From Shewanella putrefaciens (GTDB lineage Bacteria > Pseudomonadota > Gammaproteobacteria > Enterobacterales > Shewanellaceae), in the NCBI RefSeq assembly GCF_016406325.1, contig NZ_CP066370.1, positions 744,001 to 808,000 of the forward strand: DNA of 64,000 bases. The letters are read 5' to 3'. Position numbers and translations under genes: made by a program. Within the stretch, counting starts at the first letter, position 1; each line of letters opens with the position of its first letter. The notes below the pieces were generated by a model. It saw only the letters and a list, made by a program, of their open reading frames with translations. It did no database searches and was not told the DNA's origin. Below are positions 8,117-16,987 of this stretch, piece by piece.

Positions 8117-8521
8117 ATGAAAACCATGAATACCGACCTACCGTTACCCGTGTCACCTGTGTTTGCCCAAGCACTGGCAGAACTTGTGAAAAATATTGAT
8201 AGCAACGCTGTCACCATTAACTTTCGCGACCCCGATTACAGTCCACAAACGGGCGGCTTTCATCCTGTGGAAATCAGGCTAGAGAAAGGCGATGACCAGT
8301 GGCAGTTATGCTACATCACCGACTTTTGCTATGTTGGCTATGCAGGGCAATGGGAATTAGTGAAAGAGTTGGACTTTGACTTTAGCTGCGGCGTGTTTCA
8401 GTCCATTAGTGGCTTGTTAGTCATTGAAGCGGCAGCAGAGCTTTACCCCATTTGGGAGCAAAACTTCTTGTGTTACTGGCAGGAAATGGACGTTTTTAAT
8501 GTCAGCATTTCGACCGACTAA
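8117..8521 (+). CDS. DUF2787 family protein
   Basis: A 134-residue acidic protein. TINFRDPDYSPQTGGFHPVE at about 35-54 and the LCYITDFCYVG and ELDFDFSCGVFQ blocks match the DUF2787 family as I know it from Vibrio and Shewanella mobile elements. The molecular function is unknown. It follows the DUF6641 gene in the same direction, so it may be read with the integrase operon or from its own promoter after the hairpin at 8070. Confidence 0.75.
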   Translation: MKTMNTDLPLPVSPVFAQALAELVKNIDSNAVTINFRDPDYSPQTGGFHPVEIRLEKGDDQWQLCYITDFCYVGYAGQWELVKELDFDFSCGVFQSISGLLVIEAAAELYPIWEQNFLCYWQEMDVFNVSISTD

Positions 8522-8650
8522 CCTTCAAACACTCAAAAATGTGGCATCGGCACATATCAAATCAGATAAAGTCGGCTAGACTGAGGCACGAGCAGGAAAT
8601 GGTTTCCTCGCTTGCGCTATGCAATGCCTTAAAGAAGAAGGAGCAACCCC

Positions 8651-8983
8651 ATGTCAGGATGGTATGAATTAAGCAAAAGCAGTAACGATCAATTTAAGTT
8701 TGTGCTTAAGGCTGGTAACGGAGAAGTCATCCTCACCAGCGAACTCTACACGGGTAAGAGTGGTGCCATGAATGGTATCGAATCCGTTCAAACCAACTCC
8801 CCTATCGAAGCCCGATATACCAAAGAAGTGGCGAAAAACGATAAGCCGTACTTCAACCTAAAAGCCGCGAACCATCAGATCATTGGCACTAGCCAAATGT
8901 ATTCGAGTACCGCAGCAAGGGACAACGGGATCAAGTCGGTAATGGAGAATGGGAAAACCACGACGATTAAAGATCTAACCTAG
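8651..8983 (+). CDS. YegP-like protein with two DUF1508 repeats
   Basis: A 110-residue protein made of two similar halves: residues about 10-50 (FKFVLKAGNGEVILTSELYT, then a GAMNGIESV segment) and about 60-100 (PYFNLKAANHQIIGTSQMYS, then a ARDNGIKSV segment). This is the classic tandem DUF1508/YegP fold. AAGAAGGAG lies 9 nt before the ATG. The function is unknown; YegP-like proteins are common on chromosomes and mobile elements. It is the last gene of the accessory block before the tRNA. Confidence 0.88.
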   Translation: MSGWYELSKSSNDQFKFVLKAGNGEVILTSELYTGKSGAMNGIESVQTNSPIEARYTKEVAKNDKPYFNLKAANHQIIGTSQMYSSTAARDNGIKSVMENGKTTTIKDLT

Positions 8984-9083
8984 ATCGGTATGTGCGGAGT
9001 GGTGGATCTTGAAGGGCATGTGTGTACCAACAAAAAGCTGGACATAAAGCGGTAAGTATCTAACAATGCTAAATTTTAGATAC

Positions 9084-9106
9084 AAAAAAACCGACTTAAT
9101 GTCGGC
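9084..9106 (-). terminator. Terminator of tRNA-Leu (bidirectional)
   Basis: On the minus strand GCCGAC-ATTAA-GTCGG is followed by seven T residues, directly downstream of the tRNA 3' end. The weak T-run on the plus strand could also end the accessory operon. Confidence 0.8.
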
Positions 9107-9114
9107 TATTTGTA

Positions 9115-9201
9115 TGGTACCAGAGGACGGACTCGAACCGTCACGCTTTTAAGGGCGGTGGATTTTGAATCCACTGTGTCTACCGATTTCACCACTCTGG
9201 C
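9115..9201 (-). tRNA. tRNA-Leu (anticodon CAA)
   Basis: An 87-nt class II tRNA on the minus strand. The acceptor strand GCCAGAG pairs with CTCTGGT, followed by encoded ACCA. The D-arm contains GGTAGACAC, the anticodon loop is TTCAAAA (CAA), there is a long variable arm, and the T-loop is GTTCGAGTCC. E. coli leuX has the same anticodon and is a known island insertion site, which fits the mobile genes next to it. Confidence 0.95.
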
Positions 9202-9310
9202 ACAACTTTGGAGCTTCAAAAACTTTGCAAATCTTTGCATCGTCTTTGCGTGTTAATCATTTTCAATTAACATTTTTAATCAACAGCTTAGTGAATTTGA
9301 TATTGTAACA

Positions 9311-9356
9311 CAGTGAATTTTGAATCCGCTGTGTCTACCGATTTCACCACACTGGC
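9311..9356 (-). pseudogene. Truncated tRNA-Leu copy (5' half)
   Basis: This stretch repeats the first part of tRNA-Leu(CAA): acceptor 5' strand (GCCAGTG against GCCAGAG), D-arm and anticodon arm, with only a few differences over about 44 nt. It has no variable arm, T-arm or acceptor 3' strand. It lies between the promoter and the intact tRNA, so it is transcribed with it. It is either the remains of a tandem tRNA pair or an integration/excision scar. Confidence 0.85.
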
Positions 9357-9361
9357 ATTAT

Positions 9362-9400
9362 TGCACTTAGAGACAACAATATCTTGCTATCGCTAAGTGC
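9362..9400 (-). repeat. Inverted repeat in tRNA-Leu leader
   Basis: TGCACTTAG (9362-9370) and CTAAGTGCA (9392-9400) are perfect inverted arms. They lie in the transcribed leader just after the promoter and could form a processing hairpin. Confidence 0.6.
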
Positions 9401-9405
9401 AGGGA

Positions 9406-9433
9406 ATTATACCTTTGCCCATGACAATGGCAA
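9406..9433 (-). promoter_or_regulatory. Strong promoter for the tRNA-Leu transcript
   Basis: On the minus strand TTGCCA (9428-9433), a 16-bp spacer and TATAAT (9406-9411) form a near-consensus sigma-70 promoter. The GC-containing discriminator TCCCTGC after the -10 is typical of stringently controlled stable-RNA promoters. Confidence 0.8.
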
Positions 9434-9494
9434 GCCTTTTACCTAGGCAAACATATAAATTAGATTTAACCGCTCAAAAATCATGCTCTTGAGA

Positions 9495-11075
9495 TTATTC
9501 TGCGCCATTTGAGAGTAAAAATGTCGTATATTCCTTGTCACTTTTTTGGATATGATTAACGAGCCAAGATCGCAAGAAAGACATTAGCTCATCGGCAACA
9601 TCTTCTCCTTTTCCTACACGTGTCTGAAAATCAAGAACTTGGCCCACAAGTTGCCCGTGTTTTTCTTTATGACTTTCACTTTGAGGATAACCAAAACGCT
9701 CAAATAGTTCTTCTTCATAGGAAAAATGGTTTGCAGTGTAATCCACCAATCCTTGTACTATGCGTTTTATTGCTTCTAGGCCATAGTCTTCACTTAATGT
9801 CCTATGTAATTCATTGATAAGCGATACTAACCTTTGATGTTGACGGTTAATTTCTGGCATACCTATATCAAGTTCTGGCCCCCATGTGACAAATAACTTA
9901 CTTAATGCTTGGTTTGAATTAAATAACGCTTTATCCACATGGAATCGATGTAGTAACGAGCCAATTTCCTGCGACATGTTATACACCTTAAGACTTGATA
10001 AATTCGTGTTATTTGTACGATGTGCATTGTTTAGAGCGAGTTTTGCTACAGCACAGATATTGTTATTAATTTCTTCTGCAACTTTATATTGTTCTTCAGA
10101 GGCAGTGGCTATTTGGTGAGACATATCCGTAATAGTATTAACTTGAACGGCAATATCATTGAGGGCGTGGTGTGCTTGGTTAACCATCAATGCTGTTTCA
10201 TCTGCAAGACTGACATTGTGCAACATGACTTCAAGCCCTCTATGGGCTCCTTTTTGTAATCCTGCAATCTGTTGCTGAATTTCGACAGTGGCTTCTGAGG
10301 TTCTCTTTGCAAGATTACGCACTTCATCTGCGACAATGGCAAAGCCGCGGCCATGCTCACCTGCTCTCGCACTTTCAATGGCAGCATTTAAAGCGAGTAG
10401 GTTAGTCTGTTCTGCGACTTGTGAAATGGTTTCGATAATACTGCTGATGTTATTTGTATCGGCGGCTAAATTTTCAATAACATTTTTAGTGTCATGGAGT
10501 TGCTTTGTCATTCCATTAATTTTATGGACAATATTTCCCATGATGTGATCACTTTGTTTGGCTGAGTTCTGAGCCATATCAGCGGCCTTAGCTGTGCTGG
10601 CCGCGTTTTGTGAGACGGCTTGTACCGTTGAAACCATTTGTGTTATTGCTGTCGCTGCGAGCTCAGTTTGATGTTCTTGCTCTAATACGCCTTGTTTTGC
10701 TTGCTCACTGATAACTTTGATATCTGAGGCAACATTTTTCATTCCTTCGCAGGTATCTGACAGAGACAAAATAGTACGACTAACGTCTTCTCCCATGCGG
10801 TTGATGCTACGCACAACCTTGATAAACACGCCTGCATCTTTTTCATCTACCTGGTAACTTAAATCCCCATCTCCTAGATGGCGGGCCGCATGTTCAAGTT
10901 TGCTTAGGTTATTAAACAGTTTATAAATATAAAAAAATAATACTGCTGCAAGCAGGAGTAGGCAGAGTGTAGCAATGATATGTCGATCTATGATTAGACA
11001 ATAAAGGGGATAAACGAGTAGCAACAGAGGAAAGAAGGTTGAACGATATATGATCGTGTTCTTTTGAACTGTCAT
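9495..11075 (-). CDS. Methyl-accepting chemotaxis protein with C-terminal bacteriohemerythrin domain
   Basis: A 526-residue chemoreceptor. Two membrane segments near the N-terminus (about 10-25 and 30-50) have almost no periplasmic loop, then a HAMP-like segment and the MCP signalling hairpin with its conserved tip [20 protein letters not shown]. The last ~135 residues are a hemerythrin domain: [20 protein letters not shown], then the [15 protein letters not shown] and HKEKHGQLV metal-ligand helices and the final HIQKSDKEY. It probably senses O2 or redox state inside the cell and signals to CheA. The start at 11075 was chosen for its GAAGGAG; an in-frame start at 11150 lacks this. Confidence 0.92.
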   Translation of the reverse strand: MTVQKNTIIYRSTFFPLLLLVYPLYCLIIDRHIIATLCLLLLAAVLFFYIYKLFNNLSKLEHAARHLGDGDLSYQVDEKDAGVFIKVVRSINRMGEDVSRTILSLSDTCEGMKNVASDIKVISEQAKQGVLEQEHQTELAATAITQMVSTVQAVSQNAASTAKAADMAQNSAKQSDHIMGNIVHKINGMTKQLHDTKNVIENLAADTNNISSIIETISQVAEQTNLLALNAAIESARAGEHGRGFAIVADEVRNLAKRTSEATVEIQQQIAGLQKGAHRGLEVMLHNVSLADETALMVNQAHHALNDIAVQVNTITDMSHQIATASEEQYKVAEEINNNICAVAKLALNNAHRTNNTNLSSLKVYNMSQEIGSLLHRFHVDKALFNSNQALSKLFVTWGPELDIGMPEINRQHQRLVSLINELHRTLSEDYGLEAIKRIVQGLVDYTANHFSYEEELFERFGYPQSESHKEKHGQLVGQVLDFQTRVGKGEDVADELMSFLRSWLVNHIQKSDKEYTTFLLSNGAE

Positions 11076-11378
11076 TTTTGGCTCCTTCAAAAATGGGACT
11101 GATTGGCGGAAATGAGAGAATCTATGTGTCAGAACCAGTCTCTTTAGCATCTCGATGGCTGAGATAGTTAATCCTAGCGGTTAACGCAATAAGAAACAAA
11201 GGTAATACCTTGATCTATGACTAAATACTTTCTTGGTCAAACTTGATTCGTGTCACACAATTTTTCCAAGATGAGCGTTTTGTATGGCAATGTTGGTTTT
11301 TTATTGATCAGGATCAGTGTTTAGTTAAATAAGGAAAGCTAGTTTAGAGGGGACTTCACAGGAACGAGGATCTCAGTC

Positions 11379-11510
11379 ATGGCATTTTGGTTAGATTTAA
11401 TGTTTGGTAACCCTATCGGTTTACTCTCAATGATTGTTATCTTTAGCACAATAGGGATAATTTCTTATATCACTTGGATGTTTATTGTGAAGTCAGCACA
11501 ACAGCCGTAG
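11379..11510 (+). CDS. Small DUF3149-type membrane protein
   Basis: A 43-residue ORF beginning MAFWLDLMFGNPIGLLSMIV, with one hydrophobic segment (about 13-38) and a short polar tail. The FGNPIGLLS pattern matches DUF3149, a family of tiny gammaproteobacterial membrane proteins of unknown function. AGGAACGAGGA lies upstream of the ATG, and a clear terminator follows at 11561. It stands alone between divergent neighbours. Confidence 0.75.
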   Translation: MAFWLDLMFGNPIGLLSMIVIFSTIGIISYITWMFIVKSAQQP

Positions 11511-11560
11511 TTTTTGCTTCCATTGTTTATTATATTCTTTGTCACAAATTGCACATTATT

Positions 11561-11590
11561 ATGGGGGTCTTAGATAGCCCCCATTTTTTA
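11561..11590 (+). terminator. Rho-independent terminator after DUF3149 gene
   Basis: ATGGGGG and CCCCCAT form a 7-bp stem with a 10-nt loop (11561-11584), followed by TTTTTA. It ends the small membrane-protein gene and may also serve the convergent SieB-like gene. Confidence 0.85.
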
Positions 11591-11626
11591 TGTCCGTAAT
11601 CTACACCTACACATTGTTTGTTGGTG

Positions 11627-12238
11627 CTAGATAGCATGTTTACGATTTTGTACTAGACCATTCAAAAATTGTGGTCTTGCTTTGATCAAATGCTGCATTT
11701 CTTCTTGGCTTGGTTCGCCTGCGGGTAGCCGAAGTACATCACGATTTAAATAGATGCGCGCTTTCATCGAAATTTTGTAGTCAGCCGTTGGGCCTTGAAT
11801 GGCGTAATGACGTTCGTTACCAAGGTTTTCTAAGATACAGGCGTTTAGCAAACTTTTCACAGCAGGTTCATTTTGCGGTAGAGTCAAAATAGTGGCACCT
11901 TGTAAGAAGAACTCACGTAAAAGTGCTCGCTCTGCGCGGTCAAGCAAATTCACTTTAGCTTCTATAGTTTCGGTAATACGCTTATCACTCAAATGGCGAA
12001 TCGATTCATCTAGCCCTAAGTTCAGTAATTGACTTAAAAAATAAGCAATAGAAATGATGAGTCCTAAACCTACAAAATGCGCGTGTTCAGGTACAAATTT
12101 ATCAAGTGCCAGTATTTCTAACACATTGAGTGGAATAGATAATAAAACGACACAACTCACCATTAACCACAGCATGATTTTGAACATCATTTTCTTAGGG
12201 CTAAAGAACTTAACTGAATCAAGTTTGAGTTTTAACAT
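11627..12238 (-). CDS. SieB-like (superinfection exclusion B family) membrane protein
   Basis: A 203-residue protein with two membrane helices (about 18-42 and 53-75) and a cytoplasmic C-terminal part containing LLDRAERALLREFFLQGATI. The plan of two helices followed by a short soluble domain resembles PF14163 (SieB). Lambda SieB aborts infection by some lambdoid phages, but chromosomal relatives have no proven role. No phage genes lie next to it. The assignment rests on recognition of the overall pattern. Confidence 0.55.
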   Translation of the reverse strand: MLKLKLDSVKFFSPKKMMFKIMLWLMVSCVVLLSIPLNVLEILALDKFVPEHAHFVGLGLIISIAYFLSQLLNLGLDESIRHLSDKRITETIEAKVNLLDRAERALLREFFLQGATILTLPQNEPAVKSLLNACILENLGNERHYAIQGPTADYKISMKARIYLNRDVLRLPAGEPSQEEMQHLIKARPQFLNGLVQNRKHAI

Positions 12239-12407
12239 AGCATTATCCCAGTGACAAAAAATTGAACTTGTTGACTAATAAGCAAATTCAATGCCATTTG
12301 TTGGAACGTAATTGATGGATTTTTATGGTGGATAAAATGCACAATTTAAAGCATCGGGTCTATGCTTATAAACATCTCAAGCCGCTCTCGTGCATAGAAA
12401 ATTTAAG

Positions 12408-14054
12408 ATGCTGACATTCTTTAGCCAATTAATCAAAAGCCCGATAGGCAGGCATCTTACCCTGTCTATCATCCTCTTTAGCTCTTTGATCACTTTAGTG
12501 ACGACAGCCTATCAACTGGTAAACGATTACCAAGGTGATATTCATCGTATCGATAGAGTTTTTTCTAACATTGAAAAGGCCAATTTAGATGTGTTGGCTG
12601 CAAGTGTGTGGGTGATAGATGAGCGGTTAATTAATACCCAGTTAAATGGGCTTATCCAATTGCCTGATATTAAATATATTTCGGTTAGGGATGATAGTGG
12701 CCAGTCTTGGAGTTCTGGAACACGGCAGTCTGAGCAGTCCCTCGATAGGGTTTTTCCTTTAGTCTACAAATCACCAACTGAAAATATCAATGTTGGTATG
12801 CTAGAAGTTCAAGTGGATATGGATGCGATTTTTCAGCGCCTCTATGACAAAGCAATCCTTATCCTATTGTCTAATGGCATTAAGACCTTCTTAGTTGCTG
12901 GGTTTATTCTTTTCTTAGTGTGGTACAACATAACCAAACATCTCGATAAATTGAGTCATTACTGTAAGCAGATCAACCTTGACGTTGAATGTGAGCCCCT
13001 CCAATTTGCTCGAAAAGAAAAAGCTGATGAGTTTAAGCAGGTTGCTGATGCTATCAATAATATGCAGAACCAATTGAGGCATTCCTTTGATGCACTTAAA
13101 AACTCTAAAGCCGACTTACAAATTGCCTTAGAAGATAGAGAGCGACTCCTCAAACTGGAACGTAGTTACAAAGAAGAACTCGCAAGGCAAGTTAAAGAAC
13201 GAACCCTCGAATTAGAACAATCCCTTGCAGCATTAAAACGTGCGCAGCAGGTATTGGTTGAACAAGAAAAAATGGCGGCATTGGGAGGATTAGTGTCAGG
13301 TGTTGCCCATGAAATAAATACACCGATTGGCATTTGTCTTACTGCCGCGAGCGCACAACTTAGTCATATCGACGAGCTTATTGAACTGATCCATAGTGAG
13401 CACGCAACCTTGGATGAAATCAATGCCATTTTGGATGAATACCAACAGAGCTGTGAGTTGATTGTTCGCAATATCAGCAAAGCAAGCAGTTTGATCCAAA
13501 AATTTAAGACGATTGCAATTGATCGCAGTCAAGAAGAACATCAATGCTTTAACTTACATGAGCAGCTTAATGAGATTTTTGAATCGTCATTGCTGATGCA
13601 TCCCAATATCGAGGTTAAAGCAAATATCCTTGTTGAGCCGGAGTTAAACATTAAAACAAACATAAGTTTACTTAATCAAATGGTCAGCAATATTCTCTCC
13701 AATGCGTTTACCCATGCATTCCAACCTCGAGAAGCTGCTCTCGTACAGGATAATCTTATTCAAATAGATGCGAGCATTGATGAAGGTTTTGTTCATATAA
13801 GCATACAAAACAATGGGGTAAAAATACCGCCAGAAGTTGCAGAGCATATGTTCGAGCCATTTTTTACAACGAGTAGAAGTAAGGGCGGGACGGGATTAGG
13901 GCTATCAGCCGCATTCAATGCGGCAACTTTATTAAATGGCACTATGAGTTACCAAGCCGATGCCTCTTTAGGTGGTGCGCAGTTCAACATCAGTCTTCCT
14001 TTTGTTCAATGTGACTTAGCTCCGCTTAATCAGTATCACGAGTTTCAAATATAA
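12408..14054 (+). CDS. Membrane sensor histidine kinase (no partner regulator nearby)
   Basis: About 548 residues. Membrane helices near 10-30 and 150-172 frame a periplasmic sensor domain. A HAMP segment and a coiled coil (about 225-285) follow, then the H-box VSGVAHEINTPIGICLTAAS with the phosphorylated His near residue 300. The HATPase domain contains NQMVSNILSNAFTHAF (N-box) and GTGLGLSAAFN (G2-box). The EINTP-type H-box is typical of orphan kinases of the HPK4 group. The gene has a GTG 18 bp upstream (12390); the ATG was preferred, without strong ribosome-site evidence. The cognate regulator is not in this window. Confidence 0.9.
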   Translation: MLTFFSQLIKSPIGRHLTLSIILFSSLITLVTTAYQLVNDYQGDIHRIDRVFSNIEKANLDVLAASVWVIDERLINTQLNGLIQLPDIKYISVRDDSGQSWSSGTRQSEQSLDRVFPLVYKSPTENINVGMLEVQVDMDAIFQRLYDKAILILLSNGIKTFLVAGFILFLVWYNITKHLDKLSHYCKQINLDVECEPLQFARKEKADEFKQVADAINNMQNQLRHSFDALKNSKADLQIALEDRERLLKLERSYKEELARQVKERTLELEQSLAALKRAQQVLVEQEKMAALGGLVSGVAHEINTPIGICLTAASAQLSHIDELIELIHSEHATLDEINAILDEYQQSCELIVRNISKASSLIQKFKTIAIDRSQEEHQCFNLHEQLNEIFESSLLMHPNIEVKANILVEPELNIKTNISLLNQMVSNILSNAFTHAFQPREAALVQDNLIQIDASIDEGFVHISIQNNGVKIPPEVAEHMFEPFFTTSRSKGGTGLGLSAAFNAATLLNGTMSYQADASLGGAQFNISLPFVQCDLAPLNQYHEFQI

Positions 14055-14071
14055 GCGATTTTTAGCTTATC

Positions 14072-14884
14072 TTATTGGTCTGCCTGATTAGCAATGTGTG
14101 CCAACCTTGATAATACACGGCTTGCAGCGACAAAACCAAAGGTGCCTGTGACCATAGTGACAGCACCAAAGCCGGAAGCACAATCCATTCGCATGCTACC
14201 ATCGGCGGTTGCCTTAGCGTTACATACCGAACCATCTGCTTGGGGATACACTAACTGTTCACTGGAAAATACGGCATCTATAGCAAAACGACGTTGCACG
14301 TTTTTAGAGAAGTGATATTCACGGCGTAAAATATTACGCACTTTAGCCAGCAGAGGATCTTGATAAGTTTTAGCGAGATCGGTGAGTTGAATTTGGGTAG
14401 GATCGGTTTGACCACCCGCGCCACCGACTGTCACTATCTTGATCTTTTGCCGTTTACACCAAGCAATAAGGGCTGCTTTTTGCTTTACCGCATCAATACA
14501 ATCAATAACATAATCGATGTTGCCGCCTTCTTTGGCGCCAAGTAAATAGTCACCTAGGTTATCAATAGTGATAAAGTCTTCAATTTCATTAACTTGGCAA
14601 TCAGGATTAATATCACGGATCCGTTGTGCCATTACTGCAACTTTTGAGCGACCAATTGTTGATATTAATGCATGAATTTGGCGATTAGTGTTGGTCACGC
14701 AGATATCATCTAGATCAATTAAGCTAATTTGCCCTATACCACTGCGTGCTAATGCTTCTGCGGCCCAAGTTCCTACGCCACCAATACCAACCACCACCAC
14801 ATGGGAACGGGCAAATTTTGCTAACGCCTTTTGTCCGTATAAACGGCCAATTCCACCAAAGCGATTCTGATAGGCTTCAGTCAT
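14072..14884 (-). CDS. tcdA: tRNA threonylcarbamoyladenosine dehydratase TcdA (CsdL)
   Basis: A 270-residue E1-like enzyme that dehydrates t6A37 in tRNA to the cyclic form ct6A, using ATP. It shows the Rossmann nucleotide loop VVVGIGGVGTWAAEALARSG, DLDDICVTNTNRQ (adenylation-site residues) and YVIDCIDAVKQKAALIAWC. Length fits the family. The ATG has AAGGTAAG upstream; a TTG one codon earlier is less likely. It converges with the histidine kinase gene, 17 bp apart. Confidence 0.95.
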   Translation of the reverse strand: MTEAYQNRFGGIGRLYGQKALAKFARSHVVVVGIGGVGTWAAEALARSGIGQISLIDLDDICVTNTNRQIHALISTIGRSKVAVMAQRIRDINPDCQVNEIEDFITIDNLGDYLLGAKEGGNIDYVIDCIDAVKQKAALIAWCKRQKIKIVTVGGAGGQTDPTQIQLTDLAKTYQDPLLAKVRNILRREYHFSKNVQRRFAIDAVFSSEQLVYPQADGSVCNAKATADGSMRMDCASGFGAVTMVTGTFGFVAASRVLSRLAHIANQADQ

Positions 14885-15821
14885 CAATACTTACCTTCTA
14901 TAAGACGTTAAAAAAGCGCTCTCCCTATCAAGGCTTTGGTAAAGCCAAGATACAGGTCATTGCTGAACATTAAAAATGCGCAGTGGATTCTAAACGATTT
15001 AACCTAAAATTCGAAATCAATCTCTGCCCTTGTAAAGCGGTATTGATGAAGATTTGAATGTTAATAAGTTGATGATAAAGAAGGTAAACTGAATATTGTG
15101 ATCATACTATTGAATAAAGGTATCAAAATAGTGTTTTCAATATGTAAATCAATATGATGAAAATCATGCCATTTTAAGTGTTTGTGATCTATATCGCATT
15201 TTACTTTATCCCGTCTATGCAAACTCTGCCGCGCAATATCGCTAGTTCAGTGTGAGTTAATTAGCGCCTGAGTTCTAATACTATGGTCTATGCTACTCCA
15301 CCTGTTTCAGCGGCAATCTTATGTTAATTGATACGAAATAGGGCTTAGCTGATATTGGATGTACTGTAGGTTTATATGTTGATTTTAAACTGAATTGTTC
15401 AGTTTTTTAAAACTGTGTTTGAGGTGAAAATAGTTGTTTCTACCGCTTTTTTTACCCACTTATAGCTAAAAAACATACATAGACCTGCTTTATGACAAAC
15501 TTGCTACAACATTAGTATATGCTACAGTTAGCGTCGCCGACTCACTTAGGCCTATGCGTCTGCTATACCTCTTAAGTAGTAAGTGAAATATGCTGTTTTA
15601 CTGCTTTCATGCCAAATTGTGGTCAAGATATGGGGAAATATCCTAAAAAAGTTTGAATAAAGGCAAGGAGAACCAAAAACTTGATCTACGACACAGCCTG
15701 CAAGTCGTAAAACTGTAAAAATCGGCGGCAACTTTGTTACCGATAACCAGTAACAAATGTGTAAAACCACACAAAAACCATGAAAAATGGATAAGAACTT
15801 AGGTTCGAGGGAGCACAAAAC
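14885..15821. promoter_or_regulatory. 937-bp leader/regulatory region of the porin gene, with CRP-type site
   Basis: No credible gene. The leftward part must hold the tcdA promoter. At 15183-15198 TGTGATCTATATCGCA matches the CRP site pattern TGTGA-N6-TCACA with one mismatch, about 640 bp before the porin start. The remaining DNA is AT-rich with several A/T tracts. Such a long upstream region suggests multi-input control of the porin (inference). GAGGGAG lies 9 nt before the porin ATG. Confidence 0.45.
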
Positions 15822-16883
15822 ATGAAAAAGACATTCATCTCTGCATCAGTTGCATCAGTATTGGCATTGGCTTCATTCGGTGCGCTAGCCGAAGGCCCAA
15901 GCTTCTATGGTCGTTTAGATCTAGCAGTGACTAATACTGATTCAAGCACTACTCTACAAGGCAGCACTAAAGGTGCAACTATTGGTGAGAGCGGTACTTA
16001 TCTTGAGAATAACTTCTCATGGTTAGGTGTAAAAGGCTCTGAAAAAGTTGCCGATGGCGTAGATATTGTTTACCAAATGGAGTTTGGTGTTGATAACACT
16101 ACTAATTCTGGTAATACATTCAATGCTCGTAACACTTTCTTAGGTTTTAAAACGGTTGCTGGTACAGTGTTAGCGGGTCGTAATGATACCGTATTTAAAC
16201 AAGCTGAAGGTAACGTTGACGTGTTTGGTAACACCAACGCCGATATCGACCGTTTAGTGAGCGCTCAAGCGGGTGCTGGTCGTAGTGGTGATGGCGTATG
16301 GTACTATTCTCCAAAAATTGCTGATTTAGTGACTCTGAACGCGACTTATTTATTTGATGATAACTATGGCACTTCAGAAAGCATGTATGCAGTAAGTGCG
16401 ACTTTAGGTGATAAAGCATTTAAAGAGCAAAACTATTATTTAGCCGCTGCTTATAACAAAGCTATTGGTGGCGTAGATGCATACCGTGGTGTGGCTCAAG
16501 CTAAGTTTGGTGACTTTACTGTTGGCGGTTTATTCCAACATGCAGAAAGCATTGTGAATGATAACCGTGATGGTAACTCATACTTTGTGAACGTAGTGTA
16601 CAAACTACAAAACGGTGTGAATCTGAAAGCCGAATACGGTAAAGATGAAGCTGGTTTCGGTAGCTACTTCAAAAACGCATCAGGTCTTAACAACAATATG
16701 ACCGTAGATTTGGATGACGTTAATGTTGATCAAATCACTATCGGTGCTGATTACCGTTTAGTTAAATCAACCTTGTTGTTTGCACACTATGCACACTATG
16801 AAGGTGATTTCAAACAAAATGGTGTTAAACAAGATCTAATTGAAGATGATGTTGTTTCTATCGGTGTACGTTACGATTTCTAA
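15822..16883 (+). CDS. OmpC-like general porin
   Basis: A 353-residue outer-membrane porin. The signal peptide (MKKTFISASVASVLALASFG, cleaved after ALA) is followed by FYGRLDLAV, the characteristic first strand, the WLGVKGSE and RNTFLGFKT motifs, and a C-terminal Phe in VSIGVRYDF for BAM recognition. It should form a trimeric beta-barrel for passive uptake. It is clearly paralogous to the porin at 47509-48537 (shared FYGRL, RNxxLGFKT, GRNDTVFKxAEGxVDxF). It has a very long upstream region and its own terminator. Confidence 0.95.
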   Translation: MKKTFISASVASVLALASFGALAEGPSFYGRLDLAVTNTDSSTTLQGSTKGATIGESGTYLENNFSWLGVKGSEKVADGVDIVYQMEFGVDNTTNSGNTFNARNTFLGFKTVAGTVLAGRNDTVFKQAEGNVDVFGNTNADIDRLVSAQAGAGRSGDGVWYYSPKIADLVTLNATYLFDDNYGTSESMYAVSATLGDKAFKEQNYYLAAAYNKAIGGVDAYRGVAQAKFGDFTVGGLFQHAESIVNDNRDGNSYFVNVVYKLQNGVNLKAEYGKDEAGFGSYFKNASGLNNNMTVDLDDVNVDQITIGADYRLVKSTLLFAHYAHYEGDFKQNGVKQDLIEDDVVSIGVRYDF

Positions 16884-16904
16884 TATCGTTAATTGATATT
16901 GATA

Positions 16905-16936
16905 AAAAAACCTACTGCTTGCAGTAGGTTTTTTAT
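16905..16936 (+). terminator. Porin terminator
   Basis: CCTACTGC and GCAGTAGG form a perfect stem (16911-16928) framed by A-run and T-run, so it can end transcription from both the porin and the convergent queG. Confidence 0.9.
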
Positions 16937-16987
16937 TTTCTAGGCGCTAAAAGCGCATGGCTGATTGACCTTAAGTTCTCCTTCCGC

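Noticed and set aside
15552..15818. Leftward 88-residue frame upstream of the porin
   Set aside because: No recognisable domain, Cys/Trp-rich random-looking product, no Shine-Dalgarno; more likely porin leader DNA.
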